From an uncultured bacterium (GTDB taxonomy: Bacteria > Planctomycetota > JAJSAM01 > JAJVHW01), in contig CALKVK010000038.1 in the NCBI GenBank assembly GCA_937996235.1, forward strand, positions 248,001 through 312,000: a stretch of 64,000 nucleotides of DNA, given 5' to 3'. A model generated the notes under the pieces. It was not told the origin of the DNA. It saw only the letters and a program-made list of their open reading frames with translations, and did not search any database. Of this stretch, positions 7,562 through 15,849 are shown piece by piece. Position 1 is the stretch's first letter; each line of letters starts with the position of its first letter. Both the position numbers and the translations under genes were made by a program.

Positions 7562-9838
7562 TCAGAGGTCGATGCGCAGCGTCGTGCGCAGCTCGGTCGT
7601 GAGCGCGACCCATGCCGGCAGCAGCGCGAGGCGCTCCCGCAGCGCGTCCGGTACGTCGCTGCGGCGACTGACGACGTGGACCTGCACGGGCGCGTCCACG
7701 GCGACGTCGACGAACACGTCGAGTCCCGCGGCGGGCGGCGCCACGAACGAGAGGACGTGGTCCGCAGGCCCCGCGGGAGCGTCGGCGCGCGGCCACGCGA
7801 CCTCGTCGCCGACCACCACGCGCACGACCTCGCGCGGCAGGATCAGGCTGACGATCGTCGCGCCGCGCGGCTCGAGGCGTGCGTGCACGCGCCGCGCCGC
7901 GCCGGGCCCCGCAGCCGCGGGCTCCGCCGTCCCGACGATGCCGAAGATGGCGTCGGCCGGCAGCGCCAGCGTCTCGACGCCGGCGAGCGGGTCCTCGACG
8001 CGCGCCCGCCGGTCCGTCAGCGGCAGGCCGTCGAGCGCGCCGAGTTGCGAGACGACGTCGCCGTCGGCGCCGCCGAGGATGCGCGCGAGCACGCGCTTCG
8101 GCCGCTCCGCGGTGTACGGCGCGACGCTCGCGAGTGCGATCGCGCCGGCCAGGACGGCGACGACGAGCCCCGCCGCGACCAGCCGCGGACGCCGCGGCGG
8201 GTGCGCGACCAGCAGCGCACACGGCAGCAGGGCCGCGAGCGCGACGGGCACGGCGACGAGCAGCGCGATGAGCGCGTCGCAGGTGAGCGGGAGGCGCCCG
8301 GCGACGGCCGCGAAGTTCGCGAGCAGCGCGTCTCCGGCCTGCGCCGTGAGCAGCGCGGGGAAGGTCCAGCCGAGGAGCAGCGCGACGCGCGGCCGGTGGA
8401 CGCACCGCACCGTCACGGCCGCGCCGGCCGTCCACCACAGGCAGAGGTATGCGCTGCCCAGGCCGGCGAGCGTCGTGCCGACGAGCGCCGCCGCGAACAC
8501 GAGCCCCGCGCCGCCGACGAGGCGCGTCGCGGCGGCGGCGGCCTCGTCGCGATCCGGGCGAGCGCCCGAGCGCGCGTCGCGCGTCACGTAGCGCAGCGAC
8601 ACGGACACGGCCACGAGCGACGTCGCGCCGAACGTCAGCGCGGCGAGCCACGGGCGCGCGTACCAGCCGTGCGGCGCGCCCGCGCCGCGCGCGACGAGCA
8701 GCGCGACCAGCGCCGCGCACGACGCGGCGACCACGAGCGCTCCCGCGACCTCGAGTGCGCCGCGCAAGAGGTCCGCGGCACCGACGCGCCGCGCGCGCAC
8801 GACGCGCACGAGCTGCCCGGCGAGCACGATCAGCCACGCCGCGGCGAAGAGCGGCGCGGCCCAGGCCGGGTACGTCACGAGGAAGAGGCCGAGCACGTCG
8901 TAGTAGACCGCGGACGCTTCCGACGAGCGCGCCGCGAGCTCGTGCGACGCGAGGTCGCGCACGACACCGAGCGCGTTCGCCCCCATCTCCTGCAGCGAGC
9001 CCGGCTCCAGCCGCTCCGGCCCGTCGAGGGGCGTGTGGTACGCCCAGCCGTCGCGATACAGCGCGACGTCGAGACCGGTGAGACCCGCGACGTCGCGGTA
9101 CACGCGGAAGTCGGTGTCCGACGGGATCACGCCGGACGCGAAGACGTCCTGCCCGAGCACGGTGCCGTGCGGGTGCGGCGCGCCGCGGGCGTACGCGCGC
9201 GCGAGCCACGCGTCGCCCGGACCGGTCTGGAAGAGGATCGGACGCCCGCGCGCGCCGGCCGCCTCGAGGTTCACGAACACGCGCACGTCGCGCGCGAGCG
9301 GGTGGTGCAGGAAGCCGTGGGCGCCGAAGAGCCCCAGCTCCTCGCCCTCGTCGAGGAGGAAGATCACCGAGTGCGGCAGCCGCGGCCCGGCGGCGAGACA
9401 GCGCGCCGTCTCGACGACCGCGGCGACGGCGACGCCATCGTCGGCGGCGCCGCGGCTGCCGGGCGCCGCGTCGTAGTGCGCGGCGAGGAGCACGGCGGCC
9501 TCGTCGTCGCCCGGCAGCCGCGCGACGAGGTTGCGGACGGTGTAGACGCTGGAGCCGGTGTAGAGGCCCGGCGCGGTCGCGGTGACGTTCTGCACCTCGA
9601 CCTCGAGCCCGGGGATCGCGCGCAGCTCCTTCTCGAGGTACGCGAGCGCACGCGTCGCCCCCGCGCTCCCGGCGACGCGTTCGCCGATCGCGCCGGCGAG
9701 CTCGTCGACGATCGGCCGCGCGCGCGCCTCCGAGAACTCGGTCGGCGCGCAGTCCGCGGGACGCGGCGACGCGGGGCGCGCGGACCAGAGCGCGGCCAGG
9801 AGAACCGCGCCCCCCAGCACCACGGCGCCGGGCAGCAC
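7562..9838 (-). CDS. membrane-bound M28 family zinc peptidase
   Basis: A protein of about 758 residues. One N-terminal membrane segment is followed by a periplasmic M28 aminopeptidase domain and then a C-terminal half with about eight hydrophobic helices. Zinc-site motifs in order are LLAAHYDAAPGS, GAADDGVAVAA, LLDEGEELGLFG, VNLEAAG and SDTDFRVY. The layout resembles eukaryotic Fxna/PFF1-type membrane peptidases and their bacterial relatives, which trim N-terminal residues from peptides outside the membrane. The start is uncertain. A GTG at 9838 is given, but translation could begin ten codons earlier at a CTG (9866-9868) overlapping the TGA of the M48 gene. The two genes are probably one operon. 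Confidence 0.85.
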   Translation of the reverse strand: MLPGAVVLGGAVLLAALWSARPASPRPADCAPTEFSEARARPIVDELAGAIGERVAGSAGATRALAYLEKELRAIPGLEVEVQNVTATAPGLYTGSSVYTVRNLVARLPGDDEAAVLLAAHYDAAPGSRGAADDGVAVAAVVETARCLAAGPRLPHSVIFLLDEGEELGLFGAHGFLHHPLARDVRVFVNLEAAGARGRPILFQTGPGDAWLARAYARGAPHPHGTVLGQDVFASGVIPSDTDFRVYRDVAGLTGLDVALYRDGWAYHTPLDGPERLEPGSLQEMGANALGVVRDLASHELAARSSEASAVYYDVLGLFLVTYPAWAAPLFAAAWLIVLAGQLVRVVRARRVGAADLLRGALEVAGALVVAASCAALVALLVARGAGAPHGWYARPWLAALTFGATSLVAVSVSLRYVTRDARSGARPDRDEAAAAATRLVGGAGLVFAAALVGTTLAGLGSAYLCLWWTAGAAVTVRCVHRPRVALLLGWTFPALLTAQAGDALLANFAAVAGRLPLTCDALIALLVAVPVALAALLPCALLVAHPPRRPRLVAAGLVVAVLAGAIALASVAPYTAERPKRVLARILGGADGDVVSQLGALDGLPLTDRRARVEDPLAGVETLALPADAIFGIVGTAEPAAAGPGAARRVHARLEPRGATIVSLILPREVVRVVVGDEVAWPRADAPAGPADHVLSFVAPPAAGLDVFVDVAVDAPVQVHVVSRRSDVPDALRERLALLPAWVALTTELRTTLRIDL

Positions 9839-9864
9839 CGCGGTCGACGCTGTCCCGAGCGGCT

Positions 9865-10773
9865 TCAGCGGCGCGCCCTGCCGCGTGTCGGCGCGACCTG
9901 CTGCGTGTCGGTCGCGGCCTTCTTCGGCTTCGTGCCGCCACGTCCGAGCGCGTCCGGCAGGCGCCGGTTCTGCTGCTTCTGCGAGCGCTCCCAGAGCTGC
10001 AGCATCTCGGGCATCCAGCGCTGCATGTTGGCGATGCGGTTCGCCGGGTCGGGGTGCGTCGAGAGGAACTCGGGCGGACGCCCCCCGCCCGACGCGGCCA
10101 TGCGCTCCCACAGGCCGACGGCCGCGCGCGGGTCGTAGCCGGCACGCGCCGCGATCTCGAGTCCCAGCCTGTCCGCGTCCGTCTCGTGCTCGCGCGAGAA
10201 CGGCAGCAGCACGCCGAGCTGCGCGCCCGTGCCGAGCGCCGCGAGCGCGAGGTCCTTGTGCTTGCCGCCCAGGTTCACGGCGTCCGCCGCGGTCAGGCCG
10301 AGCTGCGTGATGAGGTTCTGGCTGACGCGCTCGTTGCCGTGGCGCAGCAGCGCGTGCGAGACCTCGTGGCCCATCACGACGGCCATCGCGTTCTCGTCCT
10401 CGAGGATCGGGTAGATGCCCGTGTAGAAGGCGATCTTGCCGCCGGGCATGCACCACGCGTTCACGGTCGCGTCGTCCGCGATGACCTTGAACTCCCACTC
10501 GTAGGGCGCGAGGCCCTCGGCGCGGCGCCACGCGTCGGCCACCGCGGCGATGTTGCGGCCCACGCGGCGCAGCGGCTCGTTCAGGTCCAGGTCGGTGTTG
10601 ATGCTCGACGACGACGAGACCTCGGCGTAGCCCGAGACCCCCATCTGCGTCTCCTGCGATTCGCTCAGCAGGAGGAGCTGGCTCTTGCCGGTGTAGGGGT
10701 TCGTGACGCACGCCGCGGCGCAGAGCGCACCCACGACGAGCGTCGGCGCGATGCGCGCGACGCGGTGCTGCAT
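9865..10773 (-). CDS. M48 family metallopeptidase lipoprotein
   Basis: A protein of 302 residues with a hydrophobic start and a lipoprotein-type Cys at residue 22 (ALCAAAC), followed by a VTNPYTGKSQLLLLSESQE stretch characteristic of the BepA/LoiP/YcaL group. The zinc motif HEVSH is at about 136-140, with the third ligand in SREHETDADRLG near 195. The C-terminal STHPDPANRI is also a family signature. It probably acts in the periplasm or at the outer membrane as a protein quality-control peptidase. GGAGG precedes the ATG. The M28 peptidase follows directly, with overlapping or nearly overlapping ends, so the pair is likely co-expressed. Confidence 0.92.
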   Translation of the reverse strand: MQHRVARIAPTLVVGALCAAACVTNPYTGKSQLLLLSESQETQMGVSGYAEVSSSSSINTDLDLNEPLRRVGRNIAAVADAWRRAEGLAPYEWEFKVIADDATVNAWCMPGGKIAFYTGIYPILEDENAMAVVMGHEVSHALLRHGNERVSQNLITQLGLTAADAVNLGGKHKDLALAALGTGAQLGVLLPFSREHETDADRLGLEIAARAGYDPRAAVGLWERMAASGGGRPPEFLSTHPDPANRIANMQRWMPEMLQLWERSQKQQNRRLPDALGRGGTKPKKAATDTQQVAPTRGRARR

Positions 10774-10828
10774 GTGGAGCTCCTCCCGGTGCGAGGCGAC
10801 GGACCGGGCGGACGCGCGACGCGCGAGG

Positions 10829-11248
10829 TCAGCGCTCGTCGTCGTCCGCGTCGTCCTCTTCCTCGTACTCCTCGTCGTCCTCGTCCTCGTCGTCGTCCTC
10901 GAACTCGTCTTCCTCGAACTCCTCGTCCTCGAACTCGTCCTCGAACTCCTCTTCCGCGTCCTCGTCGTCGTCGAGCTCGTCGAGCAGTTCCTGCGCCGTG
11001 CGCGCCTCCTGCTCCTTCGCGTCGAGGTAGTACGCCGTCAGGTCGTCGATCGCGCGTCCGACGCGGAGCTGCGACAGCACCTGCAGGAGCGCGGGCTCCG
11101 GCAGGCGGCGCGCCTCGTCGGACTCCTCGCGCAGGTGCCGCGCCGCGAGGAGCACGGCCGCGAAGTCGTCGACGAGGACGTTCGCGAGCTCCTTGATCTC
11201 GGGAATGCGGTCGGCGTCTTCGGCGGGCGTCTGGGTGTCGTCGGACAT
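10829..11248 (-). CDS. hypothetical protein with an extreme Asp/Glu tail
   Basis: A 139-residue protein. Residues 1-85 look like a small helical domain (IPEIKELANVLVDDFAAVLL, then QLRVGRAIDDLTAYYLDAKE). From about residue 95 the chain is almost entirely Asp and Glu with occasional Phe or Tyr, for example EEFEDEFEDEEFEEDEF. No family is recognised. Acidic tails of this kind bind basic partners or cations, or act as disordered spacers; which applies is unknown. The start is the ATG at 11246-11248, with no good Shine-Dalgarno sequence. It may be transcribed with the M48 gene, whose ATG lies 56 bases downstream. Confidence 0.7.
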   Translation of the reverse strand: MSDDTQTPAEDADRIPEIKELANVLVDDFAAVLLAARHLREESDEARRLPEPALLQVLSQLRVGRAIDDLTAYYLDAKEQEARTAQELLDELDDDEDAEEEFEDEFEDEEFEEDEFEDDDEDEDDEEYEEEDDADDDER

Positions 11249-11340
11249 GGCGCGGTTTCCTCGGCGGGGCCCCGCAAGGTACCCCCCGCCGTGCGGCGCG
11301 GTGCGAAGTTCCGGCGAGGCGCGGGAGCGGACGGCGCGCG

Positions 11341-12333
11341 TCAGCGTGCGCCGTAGTTGTGCGCCGTGGTCTCTTCGTTGCGGTCCGTGGCCGGCGCGGG
11401 CGCGCGCGTGAGCGCCGACACCCGCTCGCGCTCCTCGGCGGAGAGCGGCGGATCGAGTGCGGCGAGCGCCGGCGCGAGCTGTTCGAGACTGCGTGCGCCG
11501 AGCAGCGGCGCCGTCACGTCGGGGTGCGACGCGACCCACGCGACCGCGAGCGCGACCGGGTGCCGCCCGAGTTCGAGCGCGAGCGCGCCGAAGCGCTCGG
11601 CCGCGCGCAGGTACTCGGGATCGCCGTAGCGCGTCGCGTACATGCGGTTGTCCACGATGCGCCCGCTCGACGGCGCGCGGTCGATCCCGTAGCGCCCCGA
11701 GAGCAGGCCGCCCGCGACCGGGCTGTACGGGAAGACCGCGAGCGCCTCGGAGCGCGCGAACGGCAGGATCTCCGACTCGGCCTGGCGCTTCAGCAGGTTG
11801 TACATCGGCTGCAGCGCGACGAGCGGCGCGAGGTGTTCGCGCGCGGCGACGCCCAGCGCCTTCGCGGCCTGCCACGCGGCGAAGTTGCTCGCCGCCGGGT
11901 GCAGCACCTTGCCCGCGCGGACGAGGTCGTCGAGCGCGCGCAGCGTCTCGTCGAGCGCCGTGTGGTCGTCGAAGCGGTGCACGTAGTAGAGGTCGATGCG
12001 GTCGGTGCCGAGCCGCCGCAGACTCGCCTCGGCGGCGCGCACGAGGTGGTAGCGGCTCGCGCCGCGCGCGTTGCGACCGGGTCCCGTCGGGAAGTACGCC
12101 TTCGTCGCGATCACGACGTCGTCGCGGCAGCCGGCGACGAGCCGCCCGAGGATCTCCTCGGAGCGCCCGCCGTTGTAGACGTCCGCGGTGTCGAAGAGGT
12201 CGATGCCGACGTCGCGGCACGCGGCGAACATGCGCGCCGACTCGGCCTCGTCGGCGTCGCCGCCGAACGACATCGTGCCCAGCGCGAGGCGCGCGACGCG
12301 GATGCCGGTGCGCCCGAGGAACGTCGTCTCCAT
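11341..12333 (-). CDS. aldo/keto reductase
   Basis: A protein of 330 residues covering a whole (beta/alpha)8 aldo/keto reductase of the YghZ/Tas-like group. It opens with TTFLGRTGIRVARLALGTMSFGG. The catalytic residues are visible: Asp-Tyr in FDTADVYNGG, Lys in VIATKAYF, His in DLYYVHRFD. These enzymes reduce aldehydes or ketones with NADPH in the cytoplasm; the substrate cannot be told. Its ATG overlaps the stop of the upstream PHA-system gene as TGATG, so translation is probably coupled. Confidence 0.93.
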   Translation of the reverse strand: METTFLGRTGIRVARLALGTMSFGGDADEAESARMFAACRDVGIDLFDTADVYNGGRSEEILGRLVAGCRDDVVIATKAYFPTGPGRNARGASRYHLVRAAEASLRRLGTDRIDLYYVHRFDDHTALDETLRALDDLVRAGKVLHPAASNFAAWQAAKALGVAAREHLAPLVALQPMYNLLKRQAESEILPFARSEALAVFPYSPVAGGLLSGRYGIDRAPSSGRIVDNRMYATRYGDPEYLRAAERFGALALELGRHPVALAVAWVASHPDVTAPLLGARSLEQLAPALAALDPPLSAEERERVSALTRAPAPATDRNEETTAHNYGAR

Positions 12334-12647
12334 CAGCTCGCTCCCCCGCCGAGGCACGTGCGGATCTCGCTGCGCACGGCGTCCTCGATCGCGCCGCGGA
12401 ACGCGAGCGCGAGGAGCGGCACCTCGGCGCGCACGCACACGCGGTCCGCCTGCACGTCCACGTCGGCCTTCACGCGCACACCGGAGAGCGTGAGGCGCAG
12501 CTCGCCGCGGTCCCTGCCCCACCACTCGTCGACGTCGTCGATGCGGCCCGCGTGGCGCGCGCGCAGCCGCGACGCGAGTCCGCGCAGGCGCAGGACGGCG
12601 TCGGCGACGGGCAGCGAGTGTGTCACTTCGGTGCGCAGCGTGGGCAT
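12333..12647 (-). CDS. polyhydroxyalkanoic acid system family protein
   Basis: A protein of 104 residues beginning MPTLRTEVTHSLPVADAVLR and ending RGAIEDAVRSEIRTCL. The opening (Met-Pro-x-hydrophobic-x-x-Glu-x-x-His-x-Leu) and the ending pattern fit the PHA_gran_rgn family (polyhydroxyalkanoic acid system proteins). These are short cytoplasmic proteins found with polyhydroxyalkanoate genes; their activity is undefined. The second ATG is used because it matches the family N-terminus; an ATG eight codons upstream would add MPTAQHST. It overlaps the aldo/keto reductase start. It is divergent from the serine hydrolase gene, so the 41 bases between starts must hold both promoters. Confidence 0.65.
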   Translation of the reverse strand: MPTLRTEVTHSLPVADAVLRLRGLASRLRARHAGRIDDVDEWWGRDRGELRLTLSGVRVKADVDVQADRVCVRAEVPLLALAFRGAIEDAVRSEIRTCLGGGAS

Positions 12648-12688
12648 GGTGGAATGCTGCGCAGTCGGCACACGAGGGACGAGGAATC

Positions 12689-13876
12689 ATGCGCTTCACG
12701 AGGATCGCCGCGTGTCTCGCGGCGCTGGTGCTCGGCACTGCGGCACCCGCGGAGGACGGGCCGCAGCCGCCCGCACGGCCGGAGCGCGTGGACGCGCTGC
12801 TCGCGCCGCTCGTGGAACGGCACGGGGTGCCCGCGCTCGGCGGCGCGATCGTCGCTCTCGACGGGCTCGCGGCCGTCGGCGTCGCGGGACACCGCGCGGC
12901 GGGGCACGACGCGGAGGTCGCCGTCGACGACCTCTGGCACCTCGGCTCGTGCACGAAGGCGATGACGGCGACGCTGCTCGCGCGCTACGCGGAGCGCGAG
13001 GTGCTCTCGCTCGACACGCGGCTGCCCGCCGCGCTGCCGCAGCTCGCGGAGACGTTCGACGCCGGCTGGAAGGACGTCACGCTGCGCGAGCTGCTGCAGC
13101 ACCGCGGCGGCGCGCCGACGGCCGTCGAGCCGCGGCTGTGGGGACGTCTCTTCGCGTTCGAGGGCACGCCGGCCGCCGCGCGCGCGCTGCTCGTGAGCGA
13201 GACGCTGCGCGGCGCGCCCGCGGGTCCCCACGGCGAGCACTTCGAGTACTCGAACACGGGCTACGCGATCGCGGCGCACGCGCTCGAGACGCGCACGGAG
13301 CGCCCGTGGGAGAGCCTCGTGCAGAGCGACCTGTTCGAGCCGCTCGACATGCACCCCGGCTTCGGCGCCCCCGGTACCGCGGGCACGGAGCCGGACCAGC
13401 CGTGGGGCCATCGCGAGGTCGGCGGCGCCCTTGCCGCGGTGCCGCCCGGTCCCGGCGCGGACAACCCGCCCGCGATCGGGCCCGCCGGCACGGTGCATGC
13501 GTCGCTCGCGGACTGGGCGAAGTTCGTGGGGCTGCACCTCCGCGGTGCACGTCCGGACGCCGCGGGGCTGCTGCTGCCGCGCGCCGCGTTCGAGGCGCTG
13601 CACACGCCGCCCGCGGGCGCCGACTACGCGCTCGGCTGGCGCGTCACGACGCGCGAGTGGGCGCGGGGCGAGGGCGGCACGGGCCGTGTGCTCATGCACG
13701 CCGGCAGCAACACGATGTGGTACTGCGTCGCCTGGATCGCGCCGGAACGCGGCATCGCGGTGCTCGCGACGTGCAACGCCGGCGGGCGGCGCGGCGAGCA
13801 GGCGTGCGACGCGGTGTGCGGCGCGCTGCTGCGTCACGCGCACGCGGACACGGCGGAACCGCAGCGGCCGCGGTAG
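12689..13876 (+). CDS. secreted serine hydrolase, beta-lactamase/class C fold
   Basis: A protein of 395 residues with a signal peptide (about 1-21, cut near AAPAED). The three marks of the penicillin-binding/beta-lactamase class C fold are present: SxxK as S87-C-T-K90, Tyr-x-Asn as YSN at 187-189, and a HAG triad near residue 336. The product is therefore a periplasmic serine hydrolase such as an esterase or D-aminopeptidase. Members of this fold are rarely true beta-lactamases outside AmpC, so antibiotic hydrolysis is not inferred. ACGAGGAATC precedes the ATG. The next gene starts 61 bases further on, on the same strand. Confidence 0.9.
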   Translation: MRFTRIAACLAALVLGTAAPAEDGPQPPARPERVDALLAPLVERHGVPALGGAIVALDGLAAVGVAGHRAAGHDAEVAVDDLWHLGSCTKAMTATLLARYAEREVLSLDTRLPAALPQLAETFDAGWKDVTLRELLQHRGGAPTAVEPRLWGRLFAFEGTPAAARALLVSETLRGAPAGPHGEHFEYSNTGYAIAAHALETRTERPWESLVQSDLFEPLDMHPGFGAPGTAGTEPDQPWGHREVGGALAAVPPGPGADNPPAIGPAGTVHASLADWAKFVGLHLRGARPDAAGLLLPRAAFEALHTPPAGADYALGWRVTTREWARGEGGTGRVLMHAGSNTMWYCVAWIAPERGIAVLATCNAGGRRGEQACDAVCGALLRHAHADTAEPQRPR

Positions 13877-13937
13877 ACGCACGCGCGCCGGCGGCGACAA
13901 TGACGCGGCGCGGCACGGGGCCGCGGGGGAGCCGGTC

Positions 13938-15560
13938 GTGATCCGCGTTCGAGCGTGCGTCGCCGTCTGTCTGCTGGCCGTGTCGGCGCTCGTCGGCGTG
14001 CCGCCGGCCATCGCGGGCTCCGGCGCACCCGTCCGCACCGAGGACTTCCTCGGCCGCGTGGACCGCGCGATCGACCGCGGCGCGGCGTGGCTGCTGGCGC
14101 AGCAGCTGAAGGAAGGCGGCTTCGGCACGTTCGCGCGCTACCCGGCCGCGCAGACGGCGCTCGCGTACCACACGCTGCGCGTGTGCGGCGTCCCCCGCAC
14201 CGACCCGGCGCTGGAGCGCGCCTACCGCGTGCTGCGCGACGAGTACCTGCAGGCGCGCGACGCGGACCAGCTCCGCACGTACACCGCGGCGCTCGTGATG
14301 ATGGCGATCGAGAGCCACGGCTGGGCCGACGCGGCCACGTCTGCGCGCGAGAGCCGCTACGCGACGCAGCGCGAGCGCATCACGAAGCTCGACGAGCCCG
14401 ATCTCGCGTGGATGCGTGAGCTCACGGCGTTCGTCGTCGGCAACCAGGCCGAGAACGGCGGCTGGCGCTACGGCCAGCGCGTGGACCGCTACACGAAGGG
14501 CGGCAACTCCCAGGACTACGACCACAGCAACACGCAGTACGCGCTGCTCGGGCTGAAGTCGGCGCGGCGCTGCGGCGTCGACGTGGACGCGGCGGTGTTC
14601 CGGCGGACGCTCGACCACCTGCTCGACGCGCAGGAGAGCGACGGTCCCGACGTGCCGCGCGTGCACTTCGGGGCGAAGGGCTCGACGCACGCCGCCGAGA
14701 CCGACCGTGCGCGCGGCTGGAGCTACGTCGCGATCCCCGCGGGGCGCGCGACGCGCGACACGCGGAACGGCTCGGGCGCGTACGGGTCGATGACCGCGGG
14801 CTCGCTCGGCGCGGTCGTCATCTGCCGCAGCGAGCTGCTCGACGGCAGCACCCTGCCGCGCAAGGTCGAGGCGGCCAGCGAGCGCTCCGTCTGGGACGGC
14901 GTCGCGTGGCTCGGGCGGCACTTCACCGTCACGGCGAACCCGAGCCATCCCGGCTGGCACTACTACTACCTCTACGCGCTGGAGCGCGCCGGCGTGCTCG
15001 CGGGCGTGGACTGGATGGGCGACCACGACTGGTACGGCGAGGGCGCGGACTTCCTGGTGCGCGAGCAGGCTGACGACGGCCGCTGGCGCGACGCGGGCCC
15101 GGACCTCGTCACGACGTGCTTCGCGCTGCTCTTCCTGAAGCGCGGCACGCTGCCGGTCGCGCGCGGCGCGGTGACGCCGTCGGGCGCGGCGGACGCGATC
15201 GACTTCGCGGCGGCGGCGCGTCTGCGCGACAAGGACCTCGAGGACTTCGTCGACCTCGTCGTCTCGCGCTGGCCGCGTGCGCAGACGGCGGCGGCGCGCG
15301 AGGAGCTGCGCCGCGGGCTCGCGAGCGTCGGCCGCAAGATCGTGCCGCCGCTCCTGCGGCGCATGGCGACCGGCGACGACGCCGAGCGCGCGAGCGCGCA
15401 CGCGCTCGCCGCGGGCGTCACGGGGCAGTCGTTCGCCTACGACCCGGCGGCCGACGCCGCGACGCGCTTCGACGCGCTCGTCGCGTGGGAGGAGTGGTAC
15501 ATGGCGCGCGCGTCGCGCCTGCGCTTCGACTCCGCGACCGGCACGCTCGTCGCCGACTGA
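13938..15560 (+). CDS. secreted protein with prenyltransferase/squalene-cyclase-type repeats
   Basis: A protein of 540 residues starting at GTG, with GGGGGAG upstream and a signal peptide ending near PPAIAGSG. The body is alpha-helical with repeats of the alpha/alpha barrel seen in squalene cyclases and prenyltransferases: RGAAWLLAQQLKEGGFGTF, NQAENGGWRYGQ, QYALLGLKSAR, VAWLGRHFTV, FLVREQADDGRW. The cyclase DxDD motif is not visible, so terpene cyclisation is unlikely. Secreted planctomycete proteins of this fold are common and uncharacterised. A C-terminal part (about 430-540) is helical and unassigned. It may share transcripts with the serine hydrolase gene. Confidence 0.8.
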   Translation: MIRVRACVAVCLLAVSALVGVPPAIAGSGAPVRTEDFLGRVDRAIDRGAAWLLAQQLKEGGFGTFARYPAAQTALAYHTLRVCGVPRTDPALERAYRVLRDEYLQARDADQLRTYTAALVMMAIESHGWADAATSARESRYATQRERITKLDEPDLAWMRELTAFVVGNQAENGGWRYGQRVDRYTKGGNSQDYDHSNTQYALLGLKSARRCGVDVDAAVFRRTLDHLLDAQESDGPDVPRVHFGAKGSTHAAETDRARGWSYVAIPAGRATRDTRNGSGAYGSMTAGSLGAVVICRSELLDGSTLPRKVEAASERSVWDGVAWLGRHFTVTANPSHPGWHYYYLYALERAGVLAGVDWMGDHDWYGEGADFLVREQADDGRWRDAGPDLVTTCFALLFLKRGTLPVARGAVTPSGAADAIDFAAAARLRDKDLEDFVDLVVSRWPRAQTAAAREELRRGLASVGRKIVPPLLRRMATGDDAERASAHALAAGVTGQSFAYDPAADAATRFDALVAWEEWYMARASRLRFDSATGTLVAD

Positions 15561-15592
15561 CGCGCCCCGCTTCTCACCCCGCCGCCGCCCGC

Positions 15593-15827
15593 CGCCACTC
15601 CCATCCGCATCGGGGACGGTCCTCGCCCAGGCTCGGAGTGTGACGGGAAGTGGAATCGGGGACACTCCTTCGAGGCTGGCGCGGGGACGTCGGCGCGCGT
15701 CGCGTGGGACGCTGCTGCGCGACGCGATCGGCAGGCGCGCTCCGAGCCTGAGGAGTGTCCCCGTCTCAACTTGCCGTGGTGTCCCGAGCCTGCGCGAGGA
15801 CCGTCCCCATCGGAACGGGGAGTGGCG
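15593..15827. repeat. nested inverted repeat, copy B (REP/REPIN-like, four units)
   Basis: Copy B of the element at 7101-7260, lying between convergent genes. The outermost 44 bases at each end (15593-15636 and 15784-15827) form a long inverted repeat that includes CCACTCC and GGGGACGGTCCTCG and ends in CAGGCTCGG. The inner pair carry GGGGACACTCCT at 15658-15669 and its complement at 15751-15762. The spacing between units in each arm is again exactly 46 bases. The centre is 105 bases between inner units, against 48 in copy A. Folded as RNA it would make a long branched hairpin, which may also end transcription between the convergent genes. Confidence 0.8.
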
Positions 15828-15849
15828 GGGAGTGGCGAGGGCGGAGGGG

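Noticed and set aside
10703..11356. Plus-strand frame with a Val/Leu-rich stretch resembling membrane helices
   Set aside because: The hydrophobic run is the antisense reading of the GAC/GAG codons of the acidic protein at 10829 and has no independent support.
12689..13876. Reading the serine hydrolase as a beta-lactamase resistance gene
   Set aside because: SxxK, YxN and HxG show only the shared fold. Class C resistance enzymes normally have KTG at the third site and closer overall similarity, while this form is typical of esterases and peptidases.
13938..15560. Calling the cyclase-fold protein a squalene or hopene cyclase
   Set aside because: It has a signal peptide, lacks a visible DxDD motif and is shorter than true cyclases, so only the repeat fold is claimed.
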